35,356 bases of DNA from CAYPQL01 sp964412905 (GCA_964412905.1 CAYPQL010000007.1:1-35356); one strand, 5' to 3'. Numbered from the stretch's first letter, positions 22,623 to 30,433 are shown. The notes: generated from the sequence alone by a model not told the origin. Numbers and translations: made by a program.

Positions 22623-22979
22623 TTATTTGATCCCCGCTTTGGCTTTTTCGACGATGCTTTTGAAAATTGCCGGGTTTTCCAGAGCGATTTCGGAGAGGAC
22701 TTTTCGGTCGAGTTCAATTTTTGCCAGTTTCAAAGCGTGGATAAATTTGCTATAGCTCAAGCCGTATTCTCTGACGGCGGCGTTCAGGCGGATCTGCCAT
22801 AAGCCGCGCATTGTTCTCTTTTTCGCTTTTCTGTCGCGATAAGCGTAGACTCCCGCTTTCAGCAAAGCTTCTTTGGCGGCTATATATTTTTTGCTTCTGG
22901 CGTTCAAAAATCCTTTAGCTCTTTTCAAAACTTTCTTCTTTCTCTTGTTTGCCATCACGGCTCTTTTTATTCTTGTCAT
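22623..22979 (-). CDS. rplT: 50S ribosomal protein L20
   Basis: 118 residues, normal length. The conserved MTRIKRAVMANKRKKKVLKR start, the AYRDRKAKKRTMRGLWQIRL block and NAAVREYGLSYSKF are unmistakable. L20 binds 23S rRNA early in 50S assembly. It is the last gene of infC-rpmI-rplT. The 160-bp gap to rpmI is wide for this operon because a family 1 palindromic element (23041-23134) lies in it. Confidence 0.98.
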   Translation of the reverse strand: MTRIKRAVMANKRKKKVLKRAKGFLNARSKKYIAAKEALLKAGVYAYRDRKAKKRTMRGLWQIRLNAAVREYGLSYSKFIHALKLAKIELDRKVLSEIALENPAIFKSIVEKAKAGIK

Positions 22980-23040
22980 AGATATTATTTAGGTTATGTT
23001 TATTGATTTTATTGGACTAGTTTGAATTGTGAAACACTTT

Positions 23041-23134
23041 GTCATTCTGAACTTGTTTCAGGATCTATTATCTGTTTCGCATAACTATGTTTAACTGTAA
23101 GACATAGAAGATGCTGAACTAAATTCAGCATGAC
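23041..23134. repeat. intergenic palindromic element, family 1 copy C
   Basis: GTCATTCTGAACTTGTTTCA at the left, CTAAATTCAGCATGAC at the right. It lies within the rpmI-rplT gap of the ribosomal operon, so it must be tolerated in that transcript. Confidence 0.75.
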
Positions 23135-23139
23135 AGTGG

Positions 23140-23331
23140 TTATTTCACCAATTGTCTTATGATGGATTTTTTGACTCCGCTGGTGATTTGTTTGTCCTGT
23201 CTTTTTTGCCTTGTTTTATTTCCGGATTCTCGGGAATTAAAATGGTCTTGGTTCGCGGTTCTGGACATAACCTTTCCCGTTTTTGTAACTTTAAATCTCT
23301 TGGCGACGGCTTTTCTTGTTTTGATTTTCAT
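23140..23331 (-). CDS. rpmI: 50S ribosomal protein L35
   Basis: 63 residues, normal length. MKIKTRKAVAKRFKVTKTGKV followed by the basic NKTRQKRQDKQI region and GVKKSIIRQL end identify L35. It lies 44 bp after infC. Confidence 0.97.
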   Translation of the reverse strand: MKIKTRKAVAKRFKVTKTGKVMSRTANQDHFNSRESGNKTRQKRQDKQITSGVKKSIIRQLVK

Positions 23332-23375
23332 TTCTATAAATTATTTTTTTAAGTTTAATCATGTATAAATAATCA

Positions 23376-23927
23376 TCACTTCTTCTTATATTCAATCATC
23401 ATAACAAATCCTTGCGGCGTTCTTTTCGGGCTTTGCTCGCGGATAATTTCCCGGTCGGCTGTTTCTTTGCCCGCTTTTGAAATTTCAGAAATAATGCTCA
23501 AAAACTTTTCCAATTTCTCGGAAGCAAAGTCAAAATGGGACTTTTCCCTTCCTTTTAAGACCATATCTATTTTCACTTTATTTCCTTGCCCTAAAAATTT
23601 CACGGCGTTTTTGGCTTTGAATTCAAGATCGTGCTTTTCCGCTCTCATACTCAGTCTTATGCTCTTGACCTCAACTCTTTTCTGCTTGGCGACTTGCTGC
23701 CTTTTCTGCTTGGCGACTTTATACAGATATTTGCCGTAATCCATTATTTTGCACACGGGAGGATTGAGATTGGGAGACACTTCAACCAGATCAAATTCTT
23801 TTTCATACGCCAAATTCAAAGCGTCTTCAGTTTTCATAAGTCCAAGAGGATTGCCGGTTTCGTCAATCACCATTATTTCCGGCAGCCCGATTTGCCTGTT
23901 CACCCTAAGCTCTTTTGTTTTTGCTAT
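23376..23927 (-). CDS. infC: translation initiation factor IF-3, probably non-canonical start
   Basis: IF-3 binds the 30S subunit and checks initiator tRNA and start codon. Both domains are visible: N-terminal RQIGLPEIMVIDETGNPLGL and VCKIMDYGKYLYK, linker VAKQKRQQVAKQKRVEVKSI, and C-terminal domain to TPQGFVMMIEYKKK. The first standard start, GTG at 23903, gives 175 residues but cuts the usual basic leader. The frame stays open upstream; starting at ATA 23927 gives MAKTKELRVNRQIGLPE, a natural IF-3 N-terminus. infC is known for rare start codons (AUU in E. coli) used in autoregulation, so I prefer 23927 but GTG 23903 cannot be excluded. No clear Shine-Dalgarno site at either. Confidence 0.85.
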   Translation of the reverse strand: MAKTKELRVNRQIGLPEIMVIDETGNPLGLMKTEDALNLAYEKEFDLVEVSPNLNPPVCKIMDYGKYLYKVAKQKRQQVAKQKRVEVKSIRLSMRAEKHDLEFKAKNAVKFLGQGNKVKIDMVLKGREKSHFDFASEKLEKFLSIISEISKAGKETADREIIREQSPKRTPQGFVMMIEYKKK

Positions 23928-24029
23928 ATGTTTGTTATTAATAATTAACGAACTAATGGATTAAAGAATTAACGAATTAATGAATTTAGTATTCCAAATT
24001 CCAAATTCTATATTCCAAATTCCAGTCTG

Positions 24030-24421
24030 TGGAGATGGCGGGAATTGAACCCGCGTCTAGAGAGTTAATTTAAAAGTCGTCTACCAACATAGATTATTCT
24101 TTCGTTTGAAATTTATAAGTATTGAATAATCAAGATCTTATAAATTCGAGCTCAGCTGGGGTTTCGGATTTTTGCGGCTAAGCGGCGCAAGATCCTATCT
24201 TGATGTATGACACCGAAAGTTTGCTTATCAAGATTGGGCAATTCGATGGCTACCGGCCTATTAGGCAGTAGCTGTCGCAAAAGTAGGAACCGCGAATAGC
24301 GATTTTACTTTGCTCACAAGTGTGTTTGCACTTATATTTTTCCGGCAATTTTTACGAGATTAGCCGAAATTGCTCGATTGGCAATTTTTAAATGTACTTC
24401 CTATCGAATCAAGTCATCCCC
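24030..24421 (-). ncRNA. ssrA: transfer-messenger RNA (tmRNA)
   Basis: One-piece tmRNA of about 392 nt. The 5' end GGGGATG (24421-24415) pairs over 7 bp with CATCTCC (24037-24031, one G-U), and the 3' end has the T-arm GCGGGTTCAATTCCCGC. The tag frame opens at GCA (24329) and runs 22 codons to TAA TAG (24263-24258). The tag begins ANTLVSKVKS and ends VPTFATATA. The 3' CCA is not encoded (ACAG follows the stem). The partner smpB lies 63 bp upstream on the same strand. tmRNA frees stalled ribosomes and tags the unfinished protein. Confidence 0.95.
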
Positions 24422-24484
24422 TAATTAGTAAAAAGTCTATAAAGTTGAAAGTCTATAAAGTTTTAACTTTTTACTTTATGAACT

Positions 24485-24937
24485 TTACAAACTTTTAACT
24501 CTCAGAGTTCTTTCAATGTCAACCCTTGCTTCTCTTTTCTTTATATCTTCTCTTTTGTCAAATTTCTTCTTTCCTTTTCCAACGCCAAACTCAAGCTTGA
24601 TGAAGCCACGATTAGAGTATACCTTAATCGGCACCAATGTCAAGCCTTTCCGGCTTATTTTTCCAATCAAAGATTTCAATTGGCTTTTATGAATCAAAAC
24701 CTTTCTTGATCTTTCCGGATCATAGCTTTCCGGCGTATTTTTCGGCTGATAGGCGGGAATGCTGGCGTTCGTCAAATACGCTTGATTATTTCTGATTGTA
24801 ACAAAAGCGCCCTTCAGGCTTATAAGCCCTGTTTTAATTGACTTGACTTCGTATCCTGCCAAAACCAAACCACCTTCTATTTTTTCAAGAATTTCATAAT
24901 CATAATGCGCTCGTTTGTTTATGGCGTATGTTTTCAT
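24485..24937 (-). CDS. smpB: SsrA-binding protein SmpB
   Basis: 150 residues, usual length. Recognisable blocks: NKRAHYDYEILEKIEGGLVL, GYEVKSIKTGLISLKGAFV, and the basic GVGKGKKKFDKREDIKKREA tail that enters the ribosomal mRNA channel. It binds the tRNA-like part of tmRNA. The tmRNA gene follows directly on the same strand, so the two halves of the trans-translation system are together. Confidence 0.97.
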   Translation of the reverse strand: MKTYAINKRAHYDYEILEKIEGGLVLAGYEVKSIKTGLISLKGAFVTIRNNQAYLTNASIPAYQPKNTPESYDPERSRKVLIHKSQLKSLIGKISRKGLTLVPIKVYSNRGFIKLEFGVGKGKKKFDKREDIKKREARVDIERTLRVKSL

Positions 24938-24963
24938 AAATCCAGTTTAGCATAAAAATATCC

Positions 24964-24991
24964 TTGACACAATTTTTATCTGTGCTATTCT
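24964..24991 (+). promoter_or_regulatory. promoter of the cysteine attenuator transcript
   Basis: TTGACA (24964-24969), a 16-nt spacer and TATTCT (24986-24991) preceded by TG (extended -10). The predicted start near 24998 leaves ~39 nt to the leader peptide ATG. Confidence 0.65.
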
Positions 24992-25036
24992 GTTTATAGT
25001 TTTAAAGAAAACTTTGAAAGTAATTATATTTTTATT

Positions 25037-25084
25037 ATGAAAACATTTAAAGACCAAGCAGTTTGTTGTTGCTGTACCCTATAG
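25037..25084 (+). CDS. cysteine-rich leader peptide (attenuator)
   Basis: 15 codons: MKTFKDQAVCCCCTL then TAG. Four consecutive cysteine codons (TGT TGT TGC TGT, 25064-25075) sit 7 nt before the stop. The stop is immediately followed by the 5' arm of an antiterminator stem, and the next full gene is cysteine synthase. This is the arrangement of a classical amino-acid attenuator: when Cys-tRNA is scarce the ribosome stalls on the Cys run and leaves the antiterminator arm free; when it is plentiful the ribosome reaches the stop and covers that arm. The ribosome site is weak (GAAAG far upstream). Confidence 0.85.
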   Translation: MKTFKDQAVCCCCTL

Positions 25085-25085
25085 A

Positions 25086-25168
25086 CAGGCTGGTTTTTAA
25101 GTGTTATGTAAATTATCGTTTAAGTTTAAATAATATTTATAAGCCCGCCTGCTTGGCGCGGTTTTTTT
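25086..25168 (+). promoter_or_regulatory. transcription attenuator: antiterminator and terminator
   Basis: Antiterminator: 25086-25107 pairs with 25130-25151 over 22 positions with two mismatches and three G-U pairs (CAGGC-t-GGTTT… with …AAGCC-c-GCCTG). Terminator: AAGCC-CGCC (25141-25149), loop TGCTT, GGCG-c-GG (25155-25161) then T7 (25162-25168). The two share 25141-25151, so they are mutually exclusive. Confidence 0.85.
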
Positions 25169-25205
25169 GTTTTGAAAAAATATAATCAATATAAAAAATA
25201 AAACA

Positions 25206-26111
25206 ATGATTCACGAAAATGTTTTGAGCCTTATCGGCAGGACGCCGATGGTAAAGATCAATAAATTAACCGGAGAAAATGACGCCGCGGTTTTGGCGAA
25301 GCTGGAGGAATATAATATAGGGGGATCCATAAAAAGCGTAATGGCCCTTTATATGATTGAAACTGCTGAAAAGTCGGGGGAGCTGGTTAAGGGCAAAGTT
25401 ATCATAGAAGCAAGTTCGGGAAACACCGGAATCGCTATGGCGATAATCGCCGCGGTCAAAGGATATAAAATCACGATCATTATTCCGGAGTCGGTGAGCG
25501 TGGAACGGAGAAAATTAATCAAAGCTTACGGAGCGGAATTGATTTTATCTCCGGGAGAAAAAGGCACCGACGGCGCTACCGAAATAAAAAAAAGGCTGGT
25601 TGCCGAGAATCCGGGAAAATACGCCGACCTTGACCAGTTTAAAAATCCGGCAAATGTCTTGGCCCACTATAATATAACGGGCAAGGAAATTCTCGCGCAA
25701 ACCGAAGGGAAAGTTGATATGGTTGTCATAAGCATAGGAACCGCCGGCACGGGAGTCGGAGTTTCAAGGTGCTTAAAAGAATATAATCCGAAAATCAAAA
25801 TTATCGGAGTTATGCCCGAGATAGGAGCGAAAATTCAGGGGCTTAGAAACTCGCAAGAGCTTAAGCAGACGAATCTTTTTCAGAGCAAAGCTTTTGACGA
25901 AATTATTGAAATTAAAAAAGAATTAGCGCCGGAAACTTTCGCTGTCTCAAAAATGCTGGCTCAAAAAGAGGGGATTCTGGCCGGAATGAGTTCCGGAGCC
26001 GCTATGTATGTCGCTCTTCAAAAAGCCAAAGAGTTGAAAAAAGGCAAAACCATCGTAGTGATTCTGCCCGACAACGGAGAAAGATATTTAAGCACCGGCT
26101 TGTTTGAATAG
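25206..26111 (+). CDS. PLP-dependent cysteine synthase (CysK/CysM type)
   Basis: 301 residues, the family length. Fold-type II PLP enzyme: LSLIGRTPMVKINKL start, the PLP lysine in YNIGGSIKSVMAL (usual form NPGGSVKDR, so Asp is Ser here), phosphate/substrate loop EASSGNTGIAMA, IGTAGTGVGVSR glycine loop, SSGAAMYVAL and the closing ILPDNGERYLSTGLF. It makes cysteine from O-acetylserine or phosphoserine and sulfide (or thiosulfate); which donor is not clear. Close relatives such as cystathionine beta-synthase are possible, but the Cys-rich attenuator upstream argues for cysteine synthesis. No serine acetyltransferase gene is in the window. Confidence 0.9.
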   Translation: MIHENVLSLIGRTPMVKINKLTGENDAAVLAKLEEYNIGGSIKSVMALYMIETAEKSGELVKGKVIIEASSGNTGIAMAIIAAVKGYKITIIIPESVSVERRKLIKAYGAELILSPGEKGTDGATEIKKRLVAENPGKYADLDQFKNPANVLAHYNITGKEILAQTEGKVDMVVISIGTAGTGVGVSRCLKEYNPKIKIIGVMPEIGAKIQGLRNSQELKQTNLFQSKAFDEIIEIKKELAPETFAVSKMLAQKEGILAGMSSGAAMYVALQKAKELKKGKTIVVILPDNGERYLSTGLFE

Positions 26112-26200
26112 ATTCGATTAAGCGGATTATATGATTTAAAGTCCGAAGGTTAAAATTTTTCTATTCCCCTTTAATTTTGCTTGAAAATATTTTATATACA

Positions 26201-26231
26201 AAAAAACAGAAACTATAATTTCCGTTTTTTT
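26201..26231 (+). terminator. intrinsic terminator after cysteine synthase
   Basis: AAAAACAGAAA, CTATAA loop, TTTCCGTTTTTTT: a stem with one A/C mismatch followed by T7. Confidence 0.5.
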
Positions 26232-26254
26232 ATTTGTTTATTTTCCGATTATAT

Positions 26255-26317
26255 TTTTACACACCCCTCGCCCCTCTCAAGAGGGGAATATTTAAAAAAT
26301 CAGCAAAACCTAAATAA
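26255..26317. repeat. palindromic element, family 2 copy B
   Basis: Contains CGCCCCTCTCAAGAGGGGAA and AAATCAGCAAAACCTAAATA; inverted relative of the left half of 13214-13370. Confidence 0.65.
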
Positions 26318-26337
26318 CAATACAGCAATACAACAAT

Positions 26338-27888
26338 CTAACAATTTAATAACTCCATCTCCAAAATCCGATCCACGCGGAAAACCCTTTCCTCGTTTCG
26401 CAGGCAGCAATGCGCTTCCATTCCCAAATATGTTTTTCCGAGATATTCCATTTCGCCGACGGAAAGCGGGAGGATTATTCTTTCTGATTTTTGGTCTTGC
26501 GCTTTGAGATAGGTTATCTTCAGCTTGGTCTTGTTTTCAATCGCCCGCTTGATAATTTCTATTTTATCCTCTTTGGAGCATTTTTTTTCTGATAGATTAT
26601 ATTGATAGCTCGTTAAATACCTGACCACCTTCCAGTCCGTAAAAATGTTTGATTTTGTGATTTCTTTTTTCAAAATTATTCCCTCCAAAGTCCGGCAGCG
26701 GCTGAGCGCGACATAAGTCTGCCCGCAGGCGAAAATCCCGCCGCTTAAGTCAATGATCACTTTGTCAAAAGTTTTTCCTTGGCTCTTGTGGACCGTGATC
26801 GCCCACGCCAATTTTATCGGATATTGGATGAAGCTTCCCAGAGTTCTTTTTTTAAGAGCCTTAACTTTCGCGTCAAAATATGTTTCCATAATTTCCCATT
26901 GGAACTCCGACACAAAAACAATTTTCCCGTTCTGTAATTTTATTTTTATTCCGTCTTCGCCAAAACCCAATATTTCTCCCACCGTTCCGTTTATCCACCT
27001 GCCGCGGGAATCGTTATTGAGAAGCATCACCTGCGCCCCTTTTTTGATTTCCAGCTCGGGGTCGGTCGGCAGATATTTTCGGTCAAACTTGCCGTCAATT
27101 TCCCCTTTCAAAATATATTTTTTCTCAGGCAATTTTTCCAAATTTATTTTGTTTATCTTCTCCGCCAATTGGTTCGTGGTCGCCAGATAAATCTGCCCTT
27201 TTTCAAAATTTTCCGGATCAACATTTTTTCTGAATCTTTCATTGAGAGTTTTCAGATGCCTGTTCTCAACCGTATTATTGCGGATGCTGTTCAGAATCTC
27301 AATGAATTTTCCGTCCTTTTGCCGATAAACTTTTTCCAGCTCTATGATTTCCATTTTGAAATCTTTCATCGCTTTGGCGCTGAAAAAATAACAGCTGTCG
27401 TATTCCGTTTTGAAAACTTCCCTGTCCCTGCCAATCACCACAGGCGGAAGCTGATACAAGTCGCCGATCAGCGCCATTTGCTTTCCGCCAAAAGGCAGCT
27501 TGTTTTTGCCGATCGCTTTCAAAAAAATATCCACGCAATCAAGCAGATCCGCGCGGACCATTGAAACCTCGTCAATGACAATCGTTTCCAGCTTGTCAAA
27601 CAGATCTTTTTTGTCTTTATTTCGGCGCGCTTTCTTGGCGATTTCCTCCGCCTCCCGCGGCGTGATATCCGGCTTGAATCTGAAAAAAGAATGGATTGTT
27701 TCGCCTTTCACATTCACCGCCGCCACGCCGGTTGGCGCCAGAATCACAACGGACTTTTTTGTCTCGCCGCGAAAATAATCCAGCAAAGTGGATTTTCCGG
27801 TTCCCGCTTTGCCCGTAATAAAAACGCTCCTCCCTTCCTCAATCGCGTCCAGCGCTTTTTTAAATTGTTCGTTTATTTCGATTTGCAT
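26338..27888 (-). CDS. PIF1-like helicase with C-terminal WYL-like domain
   Basis: 516 residues from ATG 27888 (MQIEINEQFKKAL); an upstream in-frame start at 27915 adds 9 residues and is less typical. SF1B helicase motifs: Walker A GKAGTGKST (26-34), APTGVAAVNVKG (Ia), IVIDEVSMV (II), ALIGDLYQLPPV (III), VHKSQGKTFDKVIIDL (V), YVALSRCRTLEGI (VI). The last ~80 residues (IEIIKRAIENKTKLKITYLKAQ … ERVFRVDRILEME) resemble a WYL ligand-sensing domain, normally found in transcription regulators. It unwinds 5'-to-3' DNA in replication or repair; the tail may sense a nucleotide or nucleic acid (inference). Confidence 0.88.
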   Translation of the reverse strand: MQIEINEQFKKALDAIEEGRSVFITGKAGTGKSTLLDYFRGETKKSVVILAPTGVAAVNVKGETIHSFFRFKPDITPREAEEIAKKARRNKDKKDLFDKLETIVIDEVSMVRADLLDCVDIFLKAIGKNKLPFGGKQMALIGDLYQLPPVVIGRDREVFKTEYDSCYFFSAKAMKDFKMEIIELEKVYRQKDGKFIEILNSIRNNTVENRHLKTLNERFRKNVDPENFEKGQIYLATTNQLAEKINKINLEKLPEKKYILKGEIDGKFDRKYLPTDPELEIKKGAQVMLLNNDSRGRWINGTVGEILGFGEDGIKIKLQNGKIVFVSEFQWEIMETYFDAKVKALKKRTLGSFIQYPIKLAWAITVHKSQGKTFDKVIIDLSGGIFACGQTYVALSRCRTLEGIILKKEITKSNIFTDWKVVRYLTSYQYNLSEKKCSKEDKIEIIKRAIENKTKLKITYLKAQDQKSERIILPLSVGEMEYLGKTYLGMEAHCCLRNEERVFRVDRILEMELLNC

Positions 27889-28006
27889 AAAATTTATTTG
27901 TCCTAATATTGCCACAAAAAATTTTAAACTCTTGCTTATATGTTTAAATGTTTACATGCCCGCTTTCGATTGACTACAGCGGATTTCATCACGCCGTAGC
28001 TTTGCC

Positions 28007-28039
28007 TAGCTTTAGCGAAGCTCGCCTTCGCTAAAGCTA
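28007..28039. repeat. 14-bp perfect hairpin downstream of tRNA-Ser
   Basis: TAGCTTTAGCGAAG - CTCGC - CTTCGCTAAAGCTA. It lies 15 nt past the 3' end of the tRNA with no T-run, so it resembles a dispersed palindrome more than a terminator; it could still act in tRNA 3' processing. Confidence 0.75.
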
Positions 28040-28053
28040 CGGCGAAGCGAAGG

Positions 28054-28140
28054 CGGAGAGGGAGGGAGTCGAACCCTCGAGGCTTTTGACAGCCTACCGC
28101 CTTTCCAAGGCGGCGCACTCGGCCACTATGCGACCTCTCC
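28054..28140 (-). tRNA. tRNA-Ser (anticodon GGA)
   Basis: Class II tRNA with acceptor GGAGAGG/CCTCTCC, anticodon arm CCGCC-TTGGAAA-GGCGG (anticodon GGA), long variable arm GGCT-GTCAAA-AGCC and T-arm GAGGG-TTCGACT-CCCTC. Reads UCC/UCU. The 3' CCA is not encoded (GCCT follows). Confidence 0.95.
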
Positions 28141-28324
28141 GGATTAACTTATAACTGATGACTTATAACCCATAACAAAACCCATAGCTTATAACTGCTT
28201 AGCGCTAACTAATAACTTATTCAATATATAACTATTTTCTTAATTTGTAAATAAAGAAAGATAAAAAGAAAATAAAATAGGTTTATAAGCTATAAAATTT
28301 GAATTACGAAATAACTTAGAAACT

Positions 28325-28464
28325 GTCATTCTGAATTTATTTCAGAATCTTTCGCCTGCAACTTCTGGTTTTGTGAAATACATAGAGCTAAAACCTTATA
28401 ACAAGACAGATTCTGAAATCATGCCTCTGGCAGATCAGCCACAGGCTGACAAGTTCAGGATGAC
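28325..28464. repeat. intergenic palindromic element, family 1 copy D
   Basis: GTCATTCTGAATTTATTTCA at one end, GACAAGTTCAGGATGAC at the other. The remainder of 28141-28522 holds only CTTATAAC-type word repeats and no gene. Confidence 0.75.
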
Positions 28465-28522
28465 AAAATTATTTTGTAATTAAAGCTATAAAGAAAGTTT
28501 TCCAAATTCCAAATTCCAAATT

Positions 28523-29482
28523 CTAATTATGCACATAAACCGGCGTGCCGATTTCAGACCAGTTGAAAACATATTCCGCGGGACCGATGCCGAGGCGGAC
28601 ACAGCCGTGCGACACTCTGATTCCCAAATGATTCTCTCCTTCCCTGTATCCGTTCGGCCAATATGGAAGTTCGTGGATATAATACGCTCCGTAAAAATTC
28701 ATGCTGAAAGGCATCCAAAGCCCGTAGGTTGATGACCAATGATTCGGTTCTTTTTTCTTTACGGAAAATGTTCCCGGCGGCGTCGGCATTCCATACTTGC
28801 CCGTGGAAACCAAAAAACTGTTTATTTTTCTTCCGTCTTCAAACAAGGTCATCGTCTGGTTTGGAACGCTTATGTCAATATATTTTCCTTCCGCGAATTT
28901 GGGTTCTATAATTATTTCATTTTTCGGCGTTGAAATCAGCGGTGGAACATATTTGTTTTGAGATAAGCTCAACTCCGTAAAATATTTTTTCTCTTTATCA
29001 AGCGAAAAACCAAAACTCTTTTCATTTTCAAGAGCCTTTGTATAAAAAACAAATTCTTCGTTTTTCAAAAGCAATCCGCTCATTCCTCTTATATCTTTTA
29101 AAATAATTTTATATTTTGTTTCAGGAATAAACAGACTGTGTTTTAGCGTTAGAATTTTGCCGTCTTCCGAGAGGTTTAACGCAGCGCCGGTTTCCGGAAC
29201 AATATTTATATTTTCGCTCCCTAAAAATACAATCGGCTGATTAAAAATTATTTTTATATCGGCATCAAAATCAATTTCTTTTTCACTATTCAGCCGCGCG
29301 TCAATCGCGTAAAGATTCGCATACTCCTTTGTTCCCGCTTCCGCCAGACAATATAAAGCGAAAGAAGAAGCCAGAATCAAAGCCGCGCACAAAAACAGCT
29401 TGAAACTTTTCAACCCCGACAAAAAACGCCTGTTTTGTCCGGCAAAAATTGAAAATTCGCTATTTATTTTTTGATCATCCAT
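28523..29482 (-). CDS. L,D-transpeptidase (YkuD) with Ig-like domain, membrane anchored
   Basis: 319 residues from ATG 29482 (MDDQKINSEF). The GTG at 29524 would add 14 residues lying in the upstream terminator and is rejected. N-terminal transmembrane or signal segment FKLFLCAALILASSFALYCL, then a bacterial Ig-like domain (~45-150, FDADIKIIFNQPIVFLGSEN), then the YkuD catalytic domain: IDISVPNQTMTLFEDG, PTPPGTFSVKKKEP, and HLGIRVSHGCVRLG with catalytic Cys near residue 294. It forms 3-3 cross-links or attaches proteins to peptidoglycan outside the membrane. It lies after comF but is separated by a terminator. Confidence 0.92.
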   Translation of the reverse strand: MDDQKINSEFSIFAGQNRRFLSGLKSFKLFLCAALILASSFALYCLAEAGTKEYANLYAIDARLNSEKEIDFDADIKIIFNQPIVFLGSENINIVPETGAALNLSEDGKILTLKHSLFIPETKYKIILKDIRGMSGLLLKNEEFVFYTKALENEKSFGFSLDKEKKYFTELSLSQNKYVPPLISTPKNEIIIEPKFAEGKYIDISVPNQTMTLFEDGRKINSFLVSTGKYGMPTPPGTFSVKKKEPNHWSSTYGLWMPFSMNFYGAYYIHELPYWPNGYREGENHLGIRVSHGCVRLGIGPAEYVFNWSEIGTPVYVHN

Positions 29483-29499
29483 TTTATTATTCCAGAGCA

Positions 29500-29529
29500 A
29501 ATAAAAATAAGGGGCAAAGTTCACCCCTT
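29500..29529 (-). terminator. intrinsic terminator after comF
   Basis: Minus strand AAGGGG (29529-29524), 9-nt loop, CCCCTT (29514-29509), then ATTTTTATTT. It ends the clpC-comF unit. Confidence 0.75.
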
Positions 29530-29578
29530 ATGCTTGGCATTATAGCACACTTTCCAATACATTTCAAGGGCAAAATCA

Positions 29579-30433
29579 TCATCTCCTCGCCACCACCAAT
29601 CCCCAGACGGTTTTCGCGCCGGCTTTTTTTAATTCTTTGGCGCATTCATCAAGAGTTGCCGAGGTCGTGCAGACATCATCAACCAGTATGACATTTTTAT
29701 TTTTTAAATTCATATTCGGCTTAATAAATTTTTGCGCTTGGCGATTTTTGTTTTCATTATTTATCTCAAAAACAAACGCGCCTTTGATATTTTCCTTTCT
29801 TTCCTTGCTAGACTTGATTTTCGTCTGAGGCTTTGTATTCTTTTTTCTTATTAAAAGATTGCCGCAAACTTCCAGCTTAAATTCTTCGGCGAGGCGTTCG
29901 GACAATAAAAAAGCTTGGTTGAAGCCGCGCCAGTTATGTCTTTTCTTGTGAAGCGGAACTGGAATGATAATGGTTTCCGCTTTTTTGTTTTTTTCTTTTT
30001 CAATATAAATTTCTTCCTCAAAACTTTCTTGGGAAAAGTTTGCCAAAATTATATCCTGAAAATCGCCGTATTCCTCCGCTTCCAAAACGCTTTTTATCAA
30101 AATGAGCGAAAGAGGAAAAGAAATGTCTTTTACAAAATTAAATTTAAATTTGTGGATTGCCTCGCTCACGGCCTTGCGCTTGTATTCTGTCGCCACCCAC
30201 AGCCCGTCAAGCGCCGTTTCTTTTTTGCATCTATAATGAGTCCTTCCGCCTTCGCTGAACTGCTCGCAAAACGGACAAACCTGCTCTACCCTTGTTTTTA
30301 TTTTATTTAAACACTCCGGGCAAATCCATCTTTTTTTCGGCTCTTCATTCTCCAGCTCTATTCCGCACCCCAAGCATTGAATCGGGAAAAGAATGTCGAG
30401 AAGAAAGTTTTTTGTTTTGAGCAATGTTTTCAT
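29579..30433 (-). CDS. comF: ComF family phosphoribosyltransferase-like protein
   Basis: 284 residues, longer than usual (about 220-240) because of a charged insertion near 125-150. The N-terminal double zinc knuckle CLGCGIEL … WICPECL … CPFCEQF is followed by the phosphoribosyltransferase-type domain with IIPVPLHKKRHNWRGFNQAFLL and the PRPP-loop-like VILVDDVCTTSATLDECAKEL. In transformable bacteria ComF helps pull single-stranded DNA across the membrane. It lies 30 bp downstream of clpC and is probably co-transcribed with it. Confidence 0.92.
   Translation of the reverse strand: MKTLLKTKNFLLDILFPIQCLGCGIELENEEPKKRWICPECLNKIKTRVEQVCPFCEQFSEGGRTHYRCKKETALDGLWVATEYKRKAVSEAIHKFKFNFVKDISFPLSLILIKSVLEAEEYGDFQDIILANFSQESFEEEIYIEKEKNKKAETIIIPVPLHKKRHNWRGFNQAFLLSERLAEEFKLEVCGNLLIRKKNTKPQTKIKSSKERKENIKGAFVFEINNENKNRQAQKFIKPNMNLKNKNVILVDDVCTTSATLDECAKELKKAGAKTVWGLVVARR

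Noticed and set aside
28007..28039. Terminator for tRNA-Ser
   Set aside because: Perfect hairpin but no T-run on the minus strand; listed as a palindrome instead.
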